The position numbers and the translations under genes were made by a program. Below, piece by piece: positions 45,197 through 55,327 of a stretch of DNA of 64,000 nt. A model generated the notes under the pieces. It did not search any database. It was not told where the DNA came from and saw only the letters and a program-made list of their open reading frames with translations. Location of the stretch: contig NC_092410.1 in the NCBI RefSeq assembly GCF_009017415.1, positions 1,860,001-1,924,000 on the forward strand. Direction: 5' to 3'. The DNA is from Aspergillus flavus. Lineage: Eukaryota; Ascomycota; Eurotiomycetes; Eurotiales; Aspergillaceae. Every line of letters begins with the position of its first letter. Positions within the stretch are counted from its first letter, which is position 1.

Positions 45197-45644
45197 GCTG
45201 TCAGGATTCAATAGTGGTTGGGTTGAAGTGAAAGGGAAGAGATGTGCCGGTTGAAATCAACTCCAGTCGAGATCGACTGCTGACGGGGGAAGCTGCGGCA
45301 GTTAATGAGCTCTGCGGAGCTTCTCGAAATTTCCGAGAGGAATTGAGTGCCTCAGGCAGTCGTGACTTGGATGAGTCGGAGCTCTGAAGCGCTAGACCGT
45401 TCTAGGCAGCTGCTCCCCGCTACGGGCAAAAAGGGAATGGAAAAGCCGTCAAAAACATCTTTTTCTGCCGCTGTCGCACTCGTCAAGTTCTCCTCTCACA
45501 GGCTCTTCTTCAACCCGTCCGGGTATTCTTTGGCACTCCTTGGTATAGATAGATGCTGGTCTAATATGCATCTCTGAATATGCCAGTTCATAAGCATTTT
45601 CGGTGATTGCACTCCTCTGTCGACTCGGTTTCATCTCGTTGAAA
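45197..45644. promoter_or_regulatory. Divergent promoter of sti1 and rpc34
   Basis: A 448-bp gap between divergent start codons. It contains the heat-shock element at 45321-45333. No gene lies within it. Confidence 0.7.
45321..45333. promoter_or_regulatory. Heat-shock element (Hsf1 site) of sti1
   Basis: TTC-nn-GAA-nn-TTC occurs exactly as TTCTCGAAATTTC, three inverted 5-bp units. A fourth degenerate unit (AGA) follows at the right spacing. It lies 125 bp upstream of the sti1 start codon. STI1 is a known Hsf1 target in yeast. Confidence 0.75.
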
Positions 45645-46785
45645 ATGGCCTCCGCGGGGGCCTCCGGCGCCTCAGTGACTGAGCTCGCCTCTAAGCTCTA
45701 CGAACATTGCCTGAACAACTACCCTCCCGACCAACTCTTCTACCAGCAGGACCTGCTTGGTCTGGGCATAGTCCCTAAGTCGGACCTTGCGCTTCTGCTG
45801 CGATGCACCCAATCGCTCGTTGATCAGAAACTGTTTCGCCTTCTCCAGGGCAAAAATGACCGATTGGCTTGGAAGATCATCTCACGGGAAGATGCTGAAA
45901 AGTATGCCATTGTTCTCTAGGACTTTTTGAGCGACCTCCCATATGATGGGCTAACGTGATAATTTTACTCTCAGACTTCAAAACCTGAGCCCGGACGAAA
46001 GTTTGGTATACAATGTAATCCACTCTACTGGTCGCAACGGTATCTGGGTTCGTGCGATCGGAACTCGAACCGGCTTACACAAGTCCATATTAGACCGTTG
46101 CCTCAAATCCTTGGAGGGAAAGAACTATATCAAGAGCGTACACAATGTTAAATTCCCAAGTCGGAAAATGTACATGTTGGCGGGCCTTGCCCCAAGTGAG
46201 GATGTTACCGGTGGCGCCTGGTTCACTGACGGAGTACTCGATGAGAACTTCATCAACACTGTCGCTGGGTATATTGAGTACACAGTGAGCAGAAAGAGTT
46301 GGTTTGAAGTTCCAAGTGCAGACGCGCACCGAACCAAGCGCATAAAAACTAGTGATGGTAGCGTGTCTGTCAAACAAGAGGCTGGACAAAAAACATTTAT
46401 TCCTTTTCCGGCCGGTTACCGTGGCTATCCAACCGTCTCGATGCTTACAGATGCAGTTAATGAGAGTGGAATTACTCCCGTTCGTCTGGGTGAAGAGAGT
46501 ATAACACAGCTCCTTGATATGCTTTGTTACGATGGTAAGCTGGTGGCCTTGAACAGTGGGGAGATGTACAAGTCGGTCAAGAACCCGGAAGCCGTTAAGC
46601 AGTCGCAAGCCCGCAAGCCCGCAGGCGAGGATAAGGGAATCGACGACCGGCTGGTAACCAACGGCATGACAGAGGCACCTTGCGGTACCTGCCCAGTGTT
46701 TAAACTCTGCGCTCCTGGAGGAGCCGTCAGCCCAGAAAGCTGCGAATACTTTGACCCTTGGCTGGAAAAGGCTCTTGGGTTTTAG
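45645..46785 (+). CDS. rpc34: RNA polymerase III subunit Rpc34 (RPC6/C34)
   Basis: Two exons (45645-45901 and 45975-46785) encode 355 residues. The subunit is part of the Rpc82/34/31 heterotrimer needed for TFIIIB-dependent initiation at tRNA and 5S genes. Winged-helix repeats are visible: ELASKLYEHCLNNYPPDQLF with TQSLVDQKLFRLLQ, then DESLVYNVIHSTGRNGIWVR with LDRCLKSLEGKNYIKSVHNV. A third region has VSMLTDAVNESGITPVRL. The C-terminal Cys-rich part, CGTCPVFKLC and ESCEYFDPWL, matches the Fe-S cluster motif known in human RPC6. The start ATG has a good context (GAAAATGGCC). Its promoter is shared with sti1. Confidence 0.95.
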
Positions 46786-47145
46786 GTCCCGTGGAATTTG
46801 TGTCCTTGTTAGTTTCTTTCTATTTATGTACAATGAGCGCAGCGGCGCCAGTCATGTTTGCTTGCATAGCGATGGCGTTTCACGAATCCTGGGATAGGCT
46901 ATGGTCGAGGCCTATCTTTTTCTCTTGCGGGGAATTTACGGCCTAAAAGTGCAATTGGGGTAAGGATGGTTTGGTTCTAACAGAAGCTATTGGTTTGCTT
47001 CATTTCATGGCCTAATCTTTGTACCTTATGAAACGGTGGAAGGCTGAAAATCTACAAGAGCTACTGAATTGCTCAATGGAATGAGATGACGATTAATTTC
47101 AGAAAATAGAACAGGCTTATTAGCAAGATAAACTGGAGGGTATGA
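46786..47145. other. Short convergent intergenic region
   Basis: A 360-bp gap between the 3' ends of rpc34 and the ING gene. It probably consists of overlapping or abutting 3' UTRs. Confidence 0.5.
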
Positions 47146-48411
47146 TCAACTATTTAACTTGGCTGCACACTGAGGACAAAACCATGTGCCTACAGGCTCC
47201 CTGGTTAAACCGACGCACTTCCAGTGAAACCACTCAAACTCGCAATTTTCGTTATCGCAAGCAACCATATCACCATGGCTTACACTGCGACAAGTACAAT
47301 AGACCTTGGTATCTTCGTTGCCCTCATCTTCTTCCTCTTCTTCCATGTCATCATCTCCGCGCCGGGCATCGCTGTTGTTCTCAGAGTCCGAGACATCGGC
47401 GCTACTGAGCATCGAATCATCCTCGTCTTCATCGCCGCCCGGGGCGGAAGGCGATTTCTTTGTGGTAAGTTTGATACGGCCACTAGCGCTAGAAGACCGT
47501 TTAGTTGATTTGCCATTCAATCCAGATGATGCCTTGATCTTTTTCAATTGTTGATGAGGTGCAACCTTCTTGGTCAAGGCTTTTTTAGTTGTGCTTGATG
47601 AGCGTGGCCCGGCACTGCCAGCACGACTAGAAGCTGGTGTACCTCCTTTGGGTGTGCCGGGACCTAGAGAGGATTGTCGGAGATTCGACGATGCTGCTGG
47701 TAGCGTCCCTAGTGAAGGGTTTAGACGCCGTCGCTTGTTCTCCACAGCGCCAGCTGATGATTCACGTTGTCGTTGGTGAAAATGAGCGGTGCCACCGGCG
47801 GGAGTTGCGGGAGCTGAGCTTCGCGCAGCAGTTGGGGAGCCTAGGCCAGCCACACCCGCTGATCGAGCCAGTGATTGATTAAGTCTCTGAGTGGCGCCTA
47901 TTATAACGTTGGCGTTCCCGGACGTAGGATGGAGGGGAGAGTTGTATGAATTAGAGTCGGAGGCGGAGTCGGGAAAAAAGATCTTTGGGGGGTCTCGGTA
48001 TTGGTCGCTATTATTGAAGAGAGAGGGCAAGGGAGGATCGTTCGAAAGAACACCGTCATTCTGCAGGTCACGAATTTTGATGTCCAATTTCTTGATTTGC
48101 CGGTCTAATAGAACGCACGCTTTCTCACTCAATTGTATCTTCTCATCCTGTAGCTGTTGCGACTTGTCAAGATTCTGTAATATGACCTTTCCGTATTGCT
48201 CTTCTTTGGGATTCGGCGTCAGACTGCCATTCATTTTGATGAATTTTTGTAAACTACTATCTCTCGAATTGATCGTAGTGCGACATTCTTGGATGATTTT
48301 GTCTTTGGCCTGGATCTCTTCCATCAAGTGGTTAATTTCCGCTGGCAGATTTGCAACATCATGAACGAATTGCTCTAGCACGGATGCGCAGTCCTCAGCG
48401 CCGTGCGCCAT
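47146..48411 (-). CDS. ING-family PHD-finger chromatin protein (Yng2-like)
   Basis: A single exon of 421 residues. ING proteins read histone H3K4 methylation and belong to histone acetyltransferase (NuA4, NuA3) or deacetylase (Rpd3L) complexes. The N-terminal ING domain is present ([20 protein letters not shown], then a helical stretch ending [16 protein letters not shown]). A long Ser/Pro/Lys-rich disordered middle and an acidic run ([17 protein letters not shown]) lead to the C-terminal PHD finger with C4HC3 spacing: [28 protein letters not shown]. Compared with yeast Yng2 (282 residues) the middle is longer, which is common in filamentous fungi. I cannot separate Yng2, Yng1 and Pho23 orthology by eye; the general layout fits Yng2/NuA4 best. 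Confidence 0.9.
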   Translation of the reverse strand: MAHGAEDCASVLEQFVHDVANLPAEINHLMEEIQAKDKIIQECRTTINSRDSSLQKFIKMNGSLTPNPKEEQYGKVILQNLDKSQQLQDEKIQLSEKACVLLDRQIKKLDIKIRDLQNDGVLSNDPPLPSLFNNSDQYRDPPKIFFPDSASDSNSYNSPLHPTSGNANVIIGATQRLNQSLARSAGVAGLGSPTAARSSAPATPAGGTAHFHQRQRESSAGAVENKRRRLNPSLGTLPAASSNLRQSSLGPGTPKGGTPASSRAGSAGPRSSSTTKKALTKKVAPHQQLKKIKASSGLNGKSTKRSSSASGRIKLTTKKSPSAPGGDEDEDDSMLSSADVSDSENNSDARRGDDDMEEEEEDEGNEDTKVYCTCRSVSHGDMVACDNENCEFEWFHWKCVGLTREPVGTWFCPQCAAKLNS

Positions 48412-49324
48412 ATCGATGTTGTTCTCAAGCGACCTTGATTAATATGCGCCACTGATGTTGAAGTGGTTCAGGCTAGCCAGAGTTCCTGATGTAGTTAGCT
48501 TTGAGAGCAGACGTCTTGTTATTTTGTATAAAGTAGGGACAAGGCGAGGACCGGTCGTAATCGCAACTAGCAGAACGCATGAACCAAGCGTGGAGGTTGA
48601 ACGAGTAATGAACGTTGGCTGATAATGGATAAGGCGCCTGCGACGGGAGTGCTGTCTTGACCGGAATAATATGACACCCGATGTGCCTGAGAACAAACCC
48701 TGCACAGCCACATACATAGGCATTAGCCACAATTATCTTATCAAACTGGCGGGGCAGGGCAGTCACAGCCTACAAATAAGGCAACAACTGGTAATATTTG
48801 ACGTTGACGATATATTCCATGACAACGCAATTGTTTGGCGTATAATACCCAGTAATATATGCCCCAATTTGCTATAGACTATTTGGTTGAGGGGTTTCAA
48901 TGCTCATTGAAACACCAAGAGGCTTTCCTTTACGCAAGATCTCGTATAATCTATAGTCGGCATAGTAACCTCTACTATGAACCAGCATATCAGCACAACC
49001 AACCTTAAACACTAATACATTATTTGACAGGAGGTTTATCCGCAGTATAATAGTCCAGTAATTATCAATTCACTGCATCTCAATATGACGTCGCCCACAG
49101 CATGACGAAGATTATACAATGCAAACAGTACAAACATGGTCTTTTTTGGTAGTTCCCCGCAGCAGCGTGGATATGACTGTTTTCAGCTGCTGATAAACTT
49201 CTCTACTACACAATTACTTTCCTTTGACTGGGGCTTTTACCCCATTGAATTGAATTTCGCACATTTTATTCACTTCTAGCCACTGCAGCTAGCACTCCTA
49301 TACAGGTCTCGGAAACAAGTCATA
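48412..49324. other. Divergent promoter region of ING gene and nicotinate phosphoribosyltransferase gene
   Basis: About 0.9 kb. Overlapping 97-codon frames on the minus strand near 48440-48770 look like chance and probably fall in the ING 5' leader. No gene is supported. Confidence 0.4.
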
Positions 49325-51013
49325 ATGGACCAAGAAGGTTCCCCTCCAATTCCGGAGGGCATTTGCTCTCTTCTTGATACCGATTTGTACAAGTTGACGA
49401 TGCAATGTGCCGTCCTGAAGTACTTCCCTGATACCCGTGAGTATATATCGGCTCTTATGTGGTATGGTTGAAATTCCTTACGAGTTGTACTGCGTAGACG
49501 TGACTTATGGGTTCACGAACCGTACTCCACACATGAAGTTAACGCGTGGGGCCCACAAGTGGCTTCTGAAGCAAATGGACAGTATGTATTGCCTTATTGA
49601 ATGATTGTGCGAGCGTCGGGATAACCGTACTCTCTGGTAGGACTTGCGAACATTCGAATCACGGAAGAAGAGATTAAATTCTTGAAGACCCGGTGTCCAT
49701 ACTTCAACGATGCTTACCTGGACTTCCTGACCACTTTCAAACTCAAGCCTTCCGAACAGATTGAAATAAAGTTTACGCCCGTGAATGATACCGGCAGCGA
49801 CAGCGACACGGGTGATGTCGAGTATCTGGTCAAGGGTCTCTGGGTTGACACAATTCTGTACGAGATCCCGCTTTTAGCGTTGACGAGCGAGGCATACTTT
49901 ATGTTCAGCGATAAGGACTGGGACTACAGTTGCCAAGAGGAGAAGGCATATCGGAAAGGATGTACGCTGCTTGAGAATGGTTGCATCTTCTCTGAGTTCG
50001 GATCAAGACGACGCCGTGATTACCATACCCATGACCTGGTGATGGTTGGTCTGATGAAGGCTGCTGAGGAGGGAAAACGACAAGGGTGGAAGGGTAAATT
50101 CACAGGGTCAAGTAATGTTCACTTTGCTATGAAGTATGGTGTCGACCCTGTCGGCACGGTGGCGCATGAATGGTATATGACCATTGCTGCCATTACGGAT
50201 GACTATGAGAACGCCAACGAGTTGGCCCTGCGGTACTGGCTTGGCTGCTTTGGAAAAGGAGTAAGTTCAATCACCTGTGATGTCTGCAAGAGACTGACCT
50301 TGATAAGGTTCTGGGAATCGCCTTGACGGACACTTTCGGTACCCCCGCCTTTCTCGATGCATTCCGGAAGCCGATTCCTGCGTTTACCTCCGCAGGAGCT
50401 GGTGCAGTCAGCACATCGGCATCTGGACCAGCCACAACTAACGAATCGACTGTTCAAAGTGAGGCGGAGACCAAGGCCCCGATCACTGCACCACTTCGTG
50501 ACGGTGGCGCTCGGACCTCCCATGAAACGTATGCTCAAGCCTATACCGGTGTGCGTCAGGACTCAGGCGATCCTGTATACTTCGTAAAGATGGTGCGGGA
50601 TTTCTACGATAGGGAAGGCATCACGGACAAGAAGACCATGGTGTTCTCTGACTCTCTCAACATCGAGCATTGTCTCGAGTATAAGGTCATTGCGGAGGAA
50701 GCTGGGTTCCAGCCTGTCTTCGGCGTTGGTACATTCTTTACCAGTAAGTACTAATCTTGGGTATACTCTAAAAGCACGGCGCTAAATATAGGCAGACGAC
50801 TTTACGAATAAATCAAATGACGAAAAGTCCAAGCCGCTCAATATCGTCATCAAGATCTCTACAGCAAATGGTCACCCGGCTGTCAAGCTCAGTGACAACA
50901 TGGGCAAAAACACGGGAGACAAACAGAAAGTCCAGGAAGTGAAGAAAAAGCTCGGCTACGTCGAACACGAATGGGAGGAAGGCGACGAGAGCAACCGTTG
51001 GTCTAAGCGCTAA
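49325..51013 (+). CDS. npt1: Nicotinate phosphoribosyltransferase
   Basis: Five exons (49325-49436, 49498-49581, 49641-50260, 50308-50743, 50796-51013) encode 489 residues. The enzyme starts NAD salvage by converting nicotinate and PRPP to nicotinate mononucleotide. Visible signatures are LLDTDLYKLTMQ, HVTYGFTNRTPHMKL, SEFGSRRRRDYHTHDLVM, FTGSSNVHFAMKYGVDPVGT with AHEW, GIALTDTFGTPAFLDAF, GVRQDSGDP and FSDSLNIEHC. Residues of about 295-340 form a Ser/Ala/Thr-rich insert (TSAGAGAVSTSASGPATTNE onward) not expected in yeast Npt1 (429 residues), which explains much of the extra length. The last intron has two acceptors 4 bp apart. Only the downstream one (exon from 50796) keeps TNDFTNKSND and the conserved C-terminal part. 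Confidence 0.95.
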
Positions 51014-51298
51014 GACTGGTGTGCCAAATAGAGGACGGTCGTCGCCTATAATATGTCTTTTCATAGAGATACCCTACATAGACGGAGGGCTGGTTTACAA
51101 TTATGACTCTACGTTGAGACAGAAGAGTTTCATTTTGGACGGGTGAATATTGTGCTGAATCAATCAAACGCATCGCTCGCTTCTGCAATTAAAACAGGGT
51201 ATCGCTGATGAAATATCACGACTATATGAGACAGCATAATGAAACTTTGCAAGCTGGACAGATATATGTATAGAAGTAATAAAAACACACGCTTCATT

Positions 51299-53646
51299 CT
51301 AAAACATCTCGTCACCGGAGTTCAGACCCAGGTCTTTATCCAAATCGCCCGTGATCTCCTCCTTCCTAGGAGCATTTGACCTTTCCTGTTTATCTGAGAA
51401 CGAGAAGAAATCTCTGCTGTGGTCCTCTAGCGCGGAGCTAGAAAAGTCAATCTTAAAATCTGCTCCTCTTAAAAAGTCCTCTGCCCAGTCGATATCAATA
51501 TCCGGATGGCTCGACGACTGGAAGAGGGGGAATTCGGTGTTATTTGAGTCTATATCAAGGAAGCTTGACGGATTGAATGAAGGGTCAGGTAGAGGAGAAT
51601 GAGAGTTGAAGGCGGAGTTGAAGTGATCGTCAAAGTCGTTCGTAGGGGTAAGGTAATCTTGCTTAGCCTTCGATGGGGAGGTACTAGTAGTGTTGACTGT
51701 TGTACTGATTACAGTACTGTTCCGCTTTGACCTTTGGTCGGCGGAGCTGGGCTTGCGAGGCTCGAGACCAGGGTTGTGTGACTCATTCACAGTGTCAGTC
51801 TCTATCGGCGAGGTCCAATGCTTTGGTGTTCGGTCTTCAGTTGGGGATAATGTCTGTACAGTAGCAACATCGCTTCCCCTCCGATATGGTTCGGCGGGTT
51901 GTGGCTGGCTTAGATTGATACTGTTGGATTGCATGATTTTGAGTAATGTACTCGCACTGTCCGACTGGACTCTAACGGCGGCTTCGATGTTGGCAACTTC
52001 CATATCTGCGGCTGGATATAGCTCCTTCAATCCCTGCAAAACCTGGACACACCGGTGGAAGTTACGTATGCTGGCTTCTCGCACCGTAGGATTGTCAGAC
52101 ATGGAGTTAGCCAGGTGTAGTACAGTAGCTGGTATGATGACTGTCACACCAGACTGGGGCAAAAATCGAGTGAGGTTCAGCTGGTTCAAGCCTTGGATGA
52201 TATGCGTGATCCCTATAGCCGCATCGTGCATCTTTGACCGAGCAGTGTTGGTCAATTCGATCCGTGATTTACTCTGGCCCTTGTTGGACCCATACGCCCA
52301 TGGTCGATATAAAGCACTTATAGTAGCATGGTACAACATTCTCACCATAGCACCGTGGAGAAGTAAGACATCTTCTCCGTCGTTAAAGTTCGTTTTTGAA
52401 GCAGGAATGAACTGTGCATCCTTTGGGAGTGAGTTGACCCATGAGTCGAGTCGTTGACTGCATCGAGCCAACTCCGATTCCGAAGCCTGCCTAGGAGCTA
52501 GGGTAATAGTAGTCCGATTAGTTATGCCGAACAAGCGCTGCGACGGAGAGTACTGAGCGAAGAGTACGCGCCCGATGCATTGGCAAAGTTTAGTTTTCTC
52601 CATGAACATGGTTGCCAGACGCTTCTGATGGGATGGGTCCTCCAGTTGGCGGCAATGGAACATATTGATAACGGATGGATGAAAAGAATCGTACTCAAAA
52701 TCGTCTAGTCTCAACATTGGGACGTTGCTAGTTCCTTCATTGACTTGTGTAGGACGTCTCATGCCCAAGGAGATAAGACGGTCCCGGGAATATAAGCTCC
52801 ACCATAGACGTATTCTTAATCGTTTGGTTTTGAGATCCATTGTGGGGGATGTAGTAGGGTCACGGTTTAATCCAATTGAATGAGCTTGGGTATTGCAAAC
52901 CCCAATCCAATCCCATATGTCTCTCTGCGGATGGTTTACATGATCGGTCCAGTATGTCATCAATAGTAGAGTTTGCAAGATGGCTATTCGGTCTTCTTCG
53001 CAATCAAGGGAGTAAAGGAGCTGCTTCTCGGTTAGCTCCAGAGAGTAGATATACGCTTTGCTGCACTTACCCTTAGTCGCGTGTAAAACGCGCTCCGCGC
53101 AATTTTCCTCGTCGCATACCCAGCGTCTTGTAAGTGTTTGAGATCCACGAAGGCCGTCGCCACAAACATCACCGCCTGAAACAGCAGGAGGCTGATGTTA
53201 CCGTTCGGATCGTTCTCCGCGACACACCTTAGGAAGTCTTGCAGGTTCAACACCGGCATAAAACTGTGTACCCATTTGATATAGCATCGCAGTAACTCGT
53301 TCCGCAACCCACTCTCTGGGATCGAGAGAGCCCCACGGAAACGTAGAAACTCTAAGTCTTCCGGGGAAATGTGAGAAGGAAGTGGCTTTAGGAAACGTGG
53401 CTCTTCATCGAGAATGGCAATAAGAGGGTCGAAATCTGGATCTATCAGATCCTGCACGGCAGCCACCATGTTTTCGAGCGGCATAGACGGCCGAACTGCC
53501 CGGTTTCCTAGAGTCCGCCATGTCGGAGGCGGCTTAGAGTCTTGTAGCCAGGGCGTACGCGCATCGTACCCCAGCGAGTTTCGTTTGGCCACAGGCTCAC
53601 CGTAATGTATGTCTGCGTCTGACGCCGTGCGCTTCGTGGTGATCAT
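51299..53646 (-). CDS. Fungal-specific transcription-factor-domain protein without visible zinc cluster
   Basis: Two exons (53646-53071 and 53020-51299) encode 765 residues. The conserved region runs from CYIKWVHSFMPVLNLQDFL through DRIAILQTLLLMTYWTDHVN to KRLRIRLWWSLYSRDRLISL, the hallmark of the Fungal_trans middle-homology domain. The layout resembles the cutinase/fatty-acid regulator group (CTF1/FarA-like). The N-terminus (MITTKRTASDADIHYGEPVA) contains no CxxC pairs, and neither the 5' flank nor the exon encodes a Zn(II)2Cys6 motif. The C-terminal third is Ser/Thr/Pro-rich and acidic (LDIDSNNTEFPLF, DIDIDWAEDFLRGADF), like an activation domain. It may be a regulator acting through partners, or an unrecognised upstream exon may carry the zinc cluster. 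Confidence 0.8.
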
Positions 53647-54697
53647 AATGAAAGCAGTTATGTAGATAAGCTGCTACTGCAGCTATGCGAGAAAGAGAAC
53701 CAGCATCAAAAATTTCAACTATAGGCTGAACCGGAGTTGTATTCACACAATTATGAAGATGAAATTGGATAGCCATCTCCCCGGCAGTTGAGGGCGGTGT
53801 TCCGGAGGTTCCCCGTGTGGGGTAGCTGTGGGCCTTTCCCCCGCTATCTCGATATTGGAAAGATTTAAGTGGCCAGACACCGTGTGGCTTCATTGGCGGA
53901 TGGTTCAAACCAGTGCCTGAGGCGTTGGTTCAACACATGGACATGCCGTGCCTCGAATGGGAGAATGGGAGCGTACGATGTTATCAGTCTGGCCGTTATC
54001 GGATCTTAAGATCGGGTACTTGCATCACGGTGCCTGAGGTATCAAGTACTAATTTGGTTCGATTATTCCGAAGCTCGCTTGGTGCCTTTTCTTTTATAGC
54101 ACTGCAGCAGTTTATTGACTTACCTATTTATGAATAGAGTCCCTGCAAAACACCTTCGCCTTTGAACCTACAAATCTGGAATTTCTCTGACAGCTGTATA
54201 TATTTATTCTGCACCTAAGACGAGGCGAGTCTTTGTATTGCATTAGCTCATCGTTGAGATCCCATTTACTCTCGAACACATCAATCATACTAGGGCGGAG
54301 TATTCGAAGAGAAGTCTTTCCTATAAGAGTTTGAACTAAACTCAAAAGGATGTCATGTCGTATTGGGTTTTTATGTTCTTTTCAGACATATCGGAGATGA
54401 TAATGCACGCCACACGAGTCCATCCAAAAACATATATGCCCACAAAAGCACAATCCATGCAATATAGTACAGGTATCCATTACTTAAAACCAAGGAAAAA
54501 GAATAGCAGGTTCGAGTCTATTCCGAATTGACCTCAACAAATCGCCTGACTCCCAACGAAGTTATATCCGAGTGATGGCTGCGAGCCACGGATGCGTTCG
54601 GATATCCCGTTCACAGACTAGAACGCTCATCAGATTTCGAGAACACGACAAAGGATCGAGCTTATCGCGATATCATTAGGGGAGAAAACGTGTCGAC
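53647..54697. other. Intergenic region upstream of the zinc-less regulator
   Basis: About 1 kb of AT-rich sequence. I searched it on the minus strand for a Cys-rich exon and found none. The right end is the 3' flank of tom6. Confidence 0.4.
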
Positions 54698-54946
54698 TTA
54701 CGGAGGGAGCAGGAGTTCGCTGAGAGAGCTGTAGAGGAAAGCGACACCGGCCTGTGGTATAAGGACAATCAGAATCTCAACCGCAAATCAAACATAGACA
54801 AAAAGATTACACAATCGCTAACTTACACCGAAGACAAGAACACTTCTCACGATGGTGGCGTTCTCGGGATGAGTGACTTCATCGTAGGCGGCACCCAAAA
54901 AGCTCTTCTCCTGGTGAGCAGAAACGACGCGTTGTCTGGGAGCCAT
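54698..54946 (-). CDS. tom6: Mitochondrial TOM complex subunit Tom6
   Basis: Two short exons (54946-54827 and 54751-54698) encode only 57 residues. The 75-bp intron has a GTAAGT donor and CACAG acceptor. Tom6 is a tail-anchored outer-membrane protein that stabilises the Tom40 import pore. The protein starts MAPRQRVVSAHQEKSFLGAA. A segment THPENATIVRSVLVFGAG precedes a single hydrophobic span (about VRSVLVFGAGVAFLYSSL), and it ends SELLLPP. The PENA-x-VRS and C-terminal LLPP pattern is what I recall of fungal Tom6. Confusion with Tom5 is possible because both are tiny single-span subunits. The gene is divergent from the CTNNBL1-like gene. Confidence 0.75.
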
Positions 54947-55327
54947 TGTGAAGATGTGAAGAGTGAGGGTGGTATTCAAAAGTGAAGTACTTCTCCGGAT
55001 GTGATGCTTGCGTATAGAGACAAAGCTGGAGTAACGATATTGAGATTGCGGAAATGAAAGTAAATCGATGCGCTCCGAGAAATCTTTCAGCGCTTGGCGG
55101 TTGCGTTGTTAGCTTATCACGCCGCCCGTAATATCATCGGAGCAGCTGCGCGACCAAGTGATGAGAACAAATTCCTGAGCGCGATATAGAAGAGACATAT
55201 TTCAGTCGTCAGGCCTATTTCGAGAAAATCTGAATTATTTCTTCTAGACTATTCAGGTGACAGATTTGGCTGGTAGGCTAGGCGGGTTTCTTCCAAGTAC
55301 GCCCCTCCTACTACACAAGCCGCAACA
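54947..55327. promoter_or_regulatory. Divergent promoter of tom6 and the CTNNBL1-like gene
   Basis: A 381-bp gap between divergent start codons. No specific binding site was recognised. Confidence 0.5.

Noticed and set aside
54510..54524. GGTTCGAGTCT resembling a tRNA B box
   Set aside because: No A box upstream and no acceptor-stem pairing.
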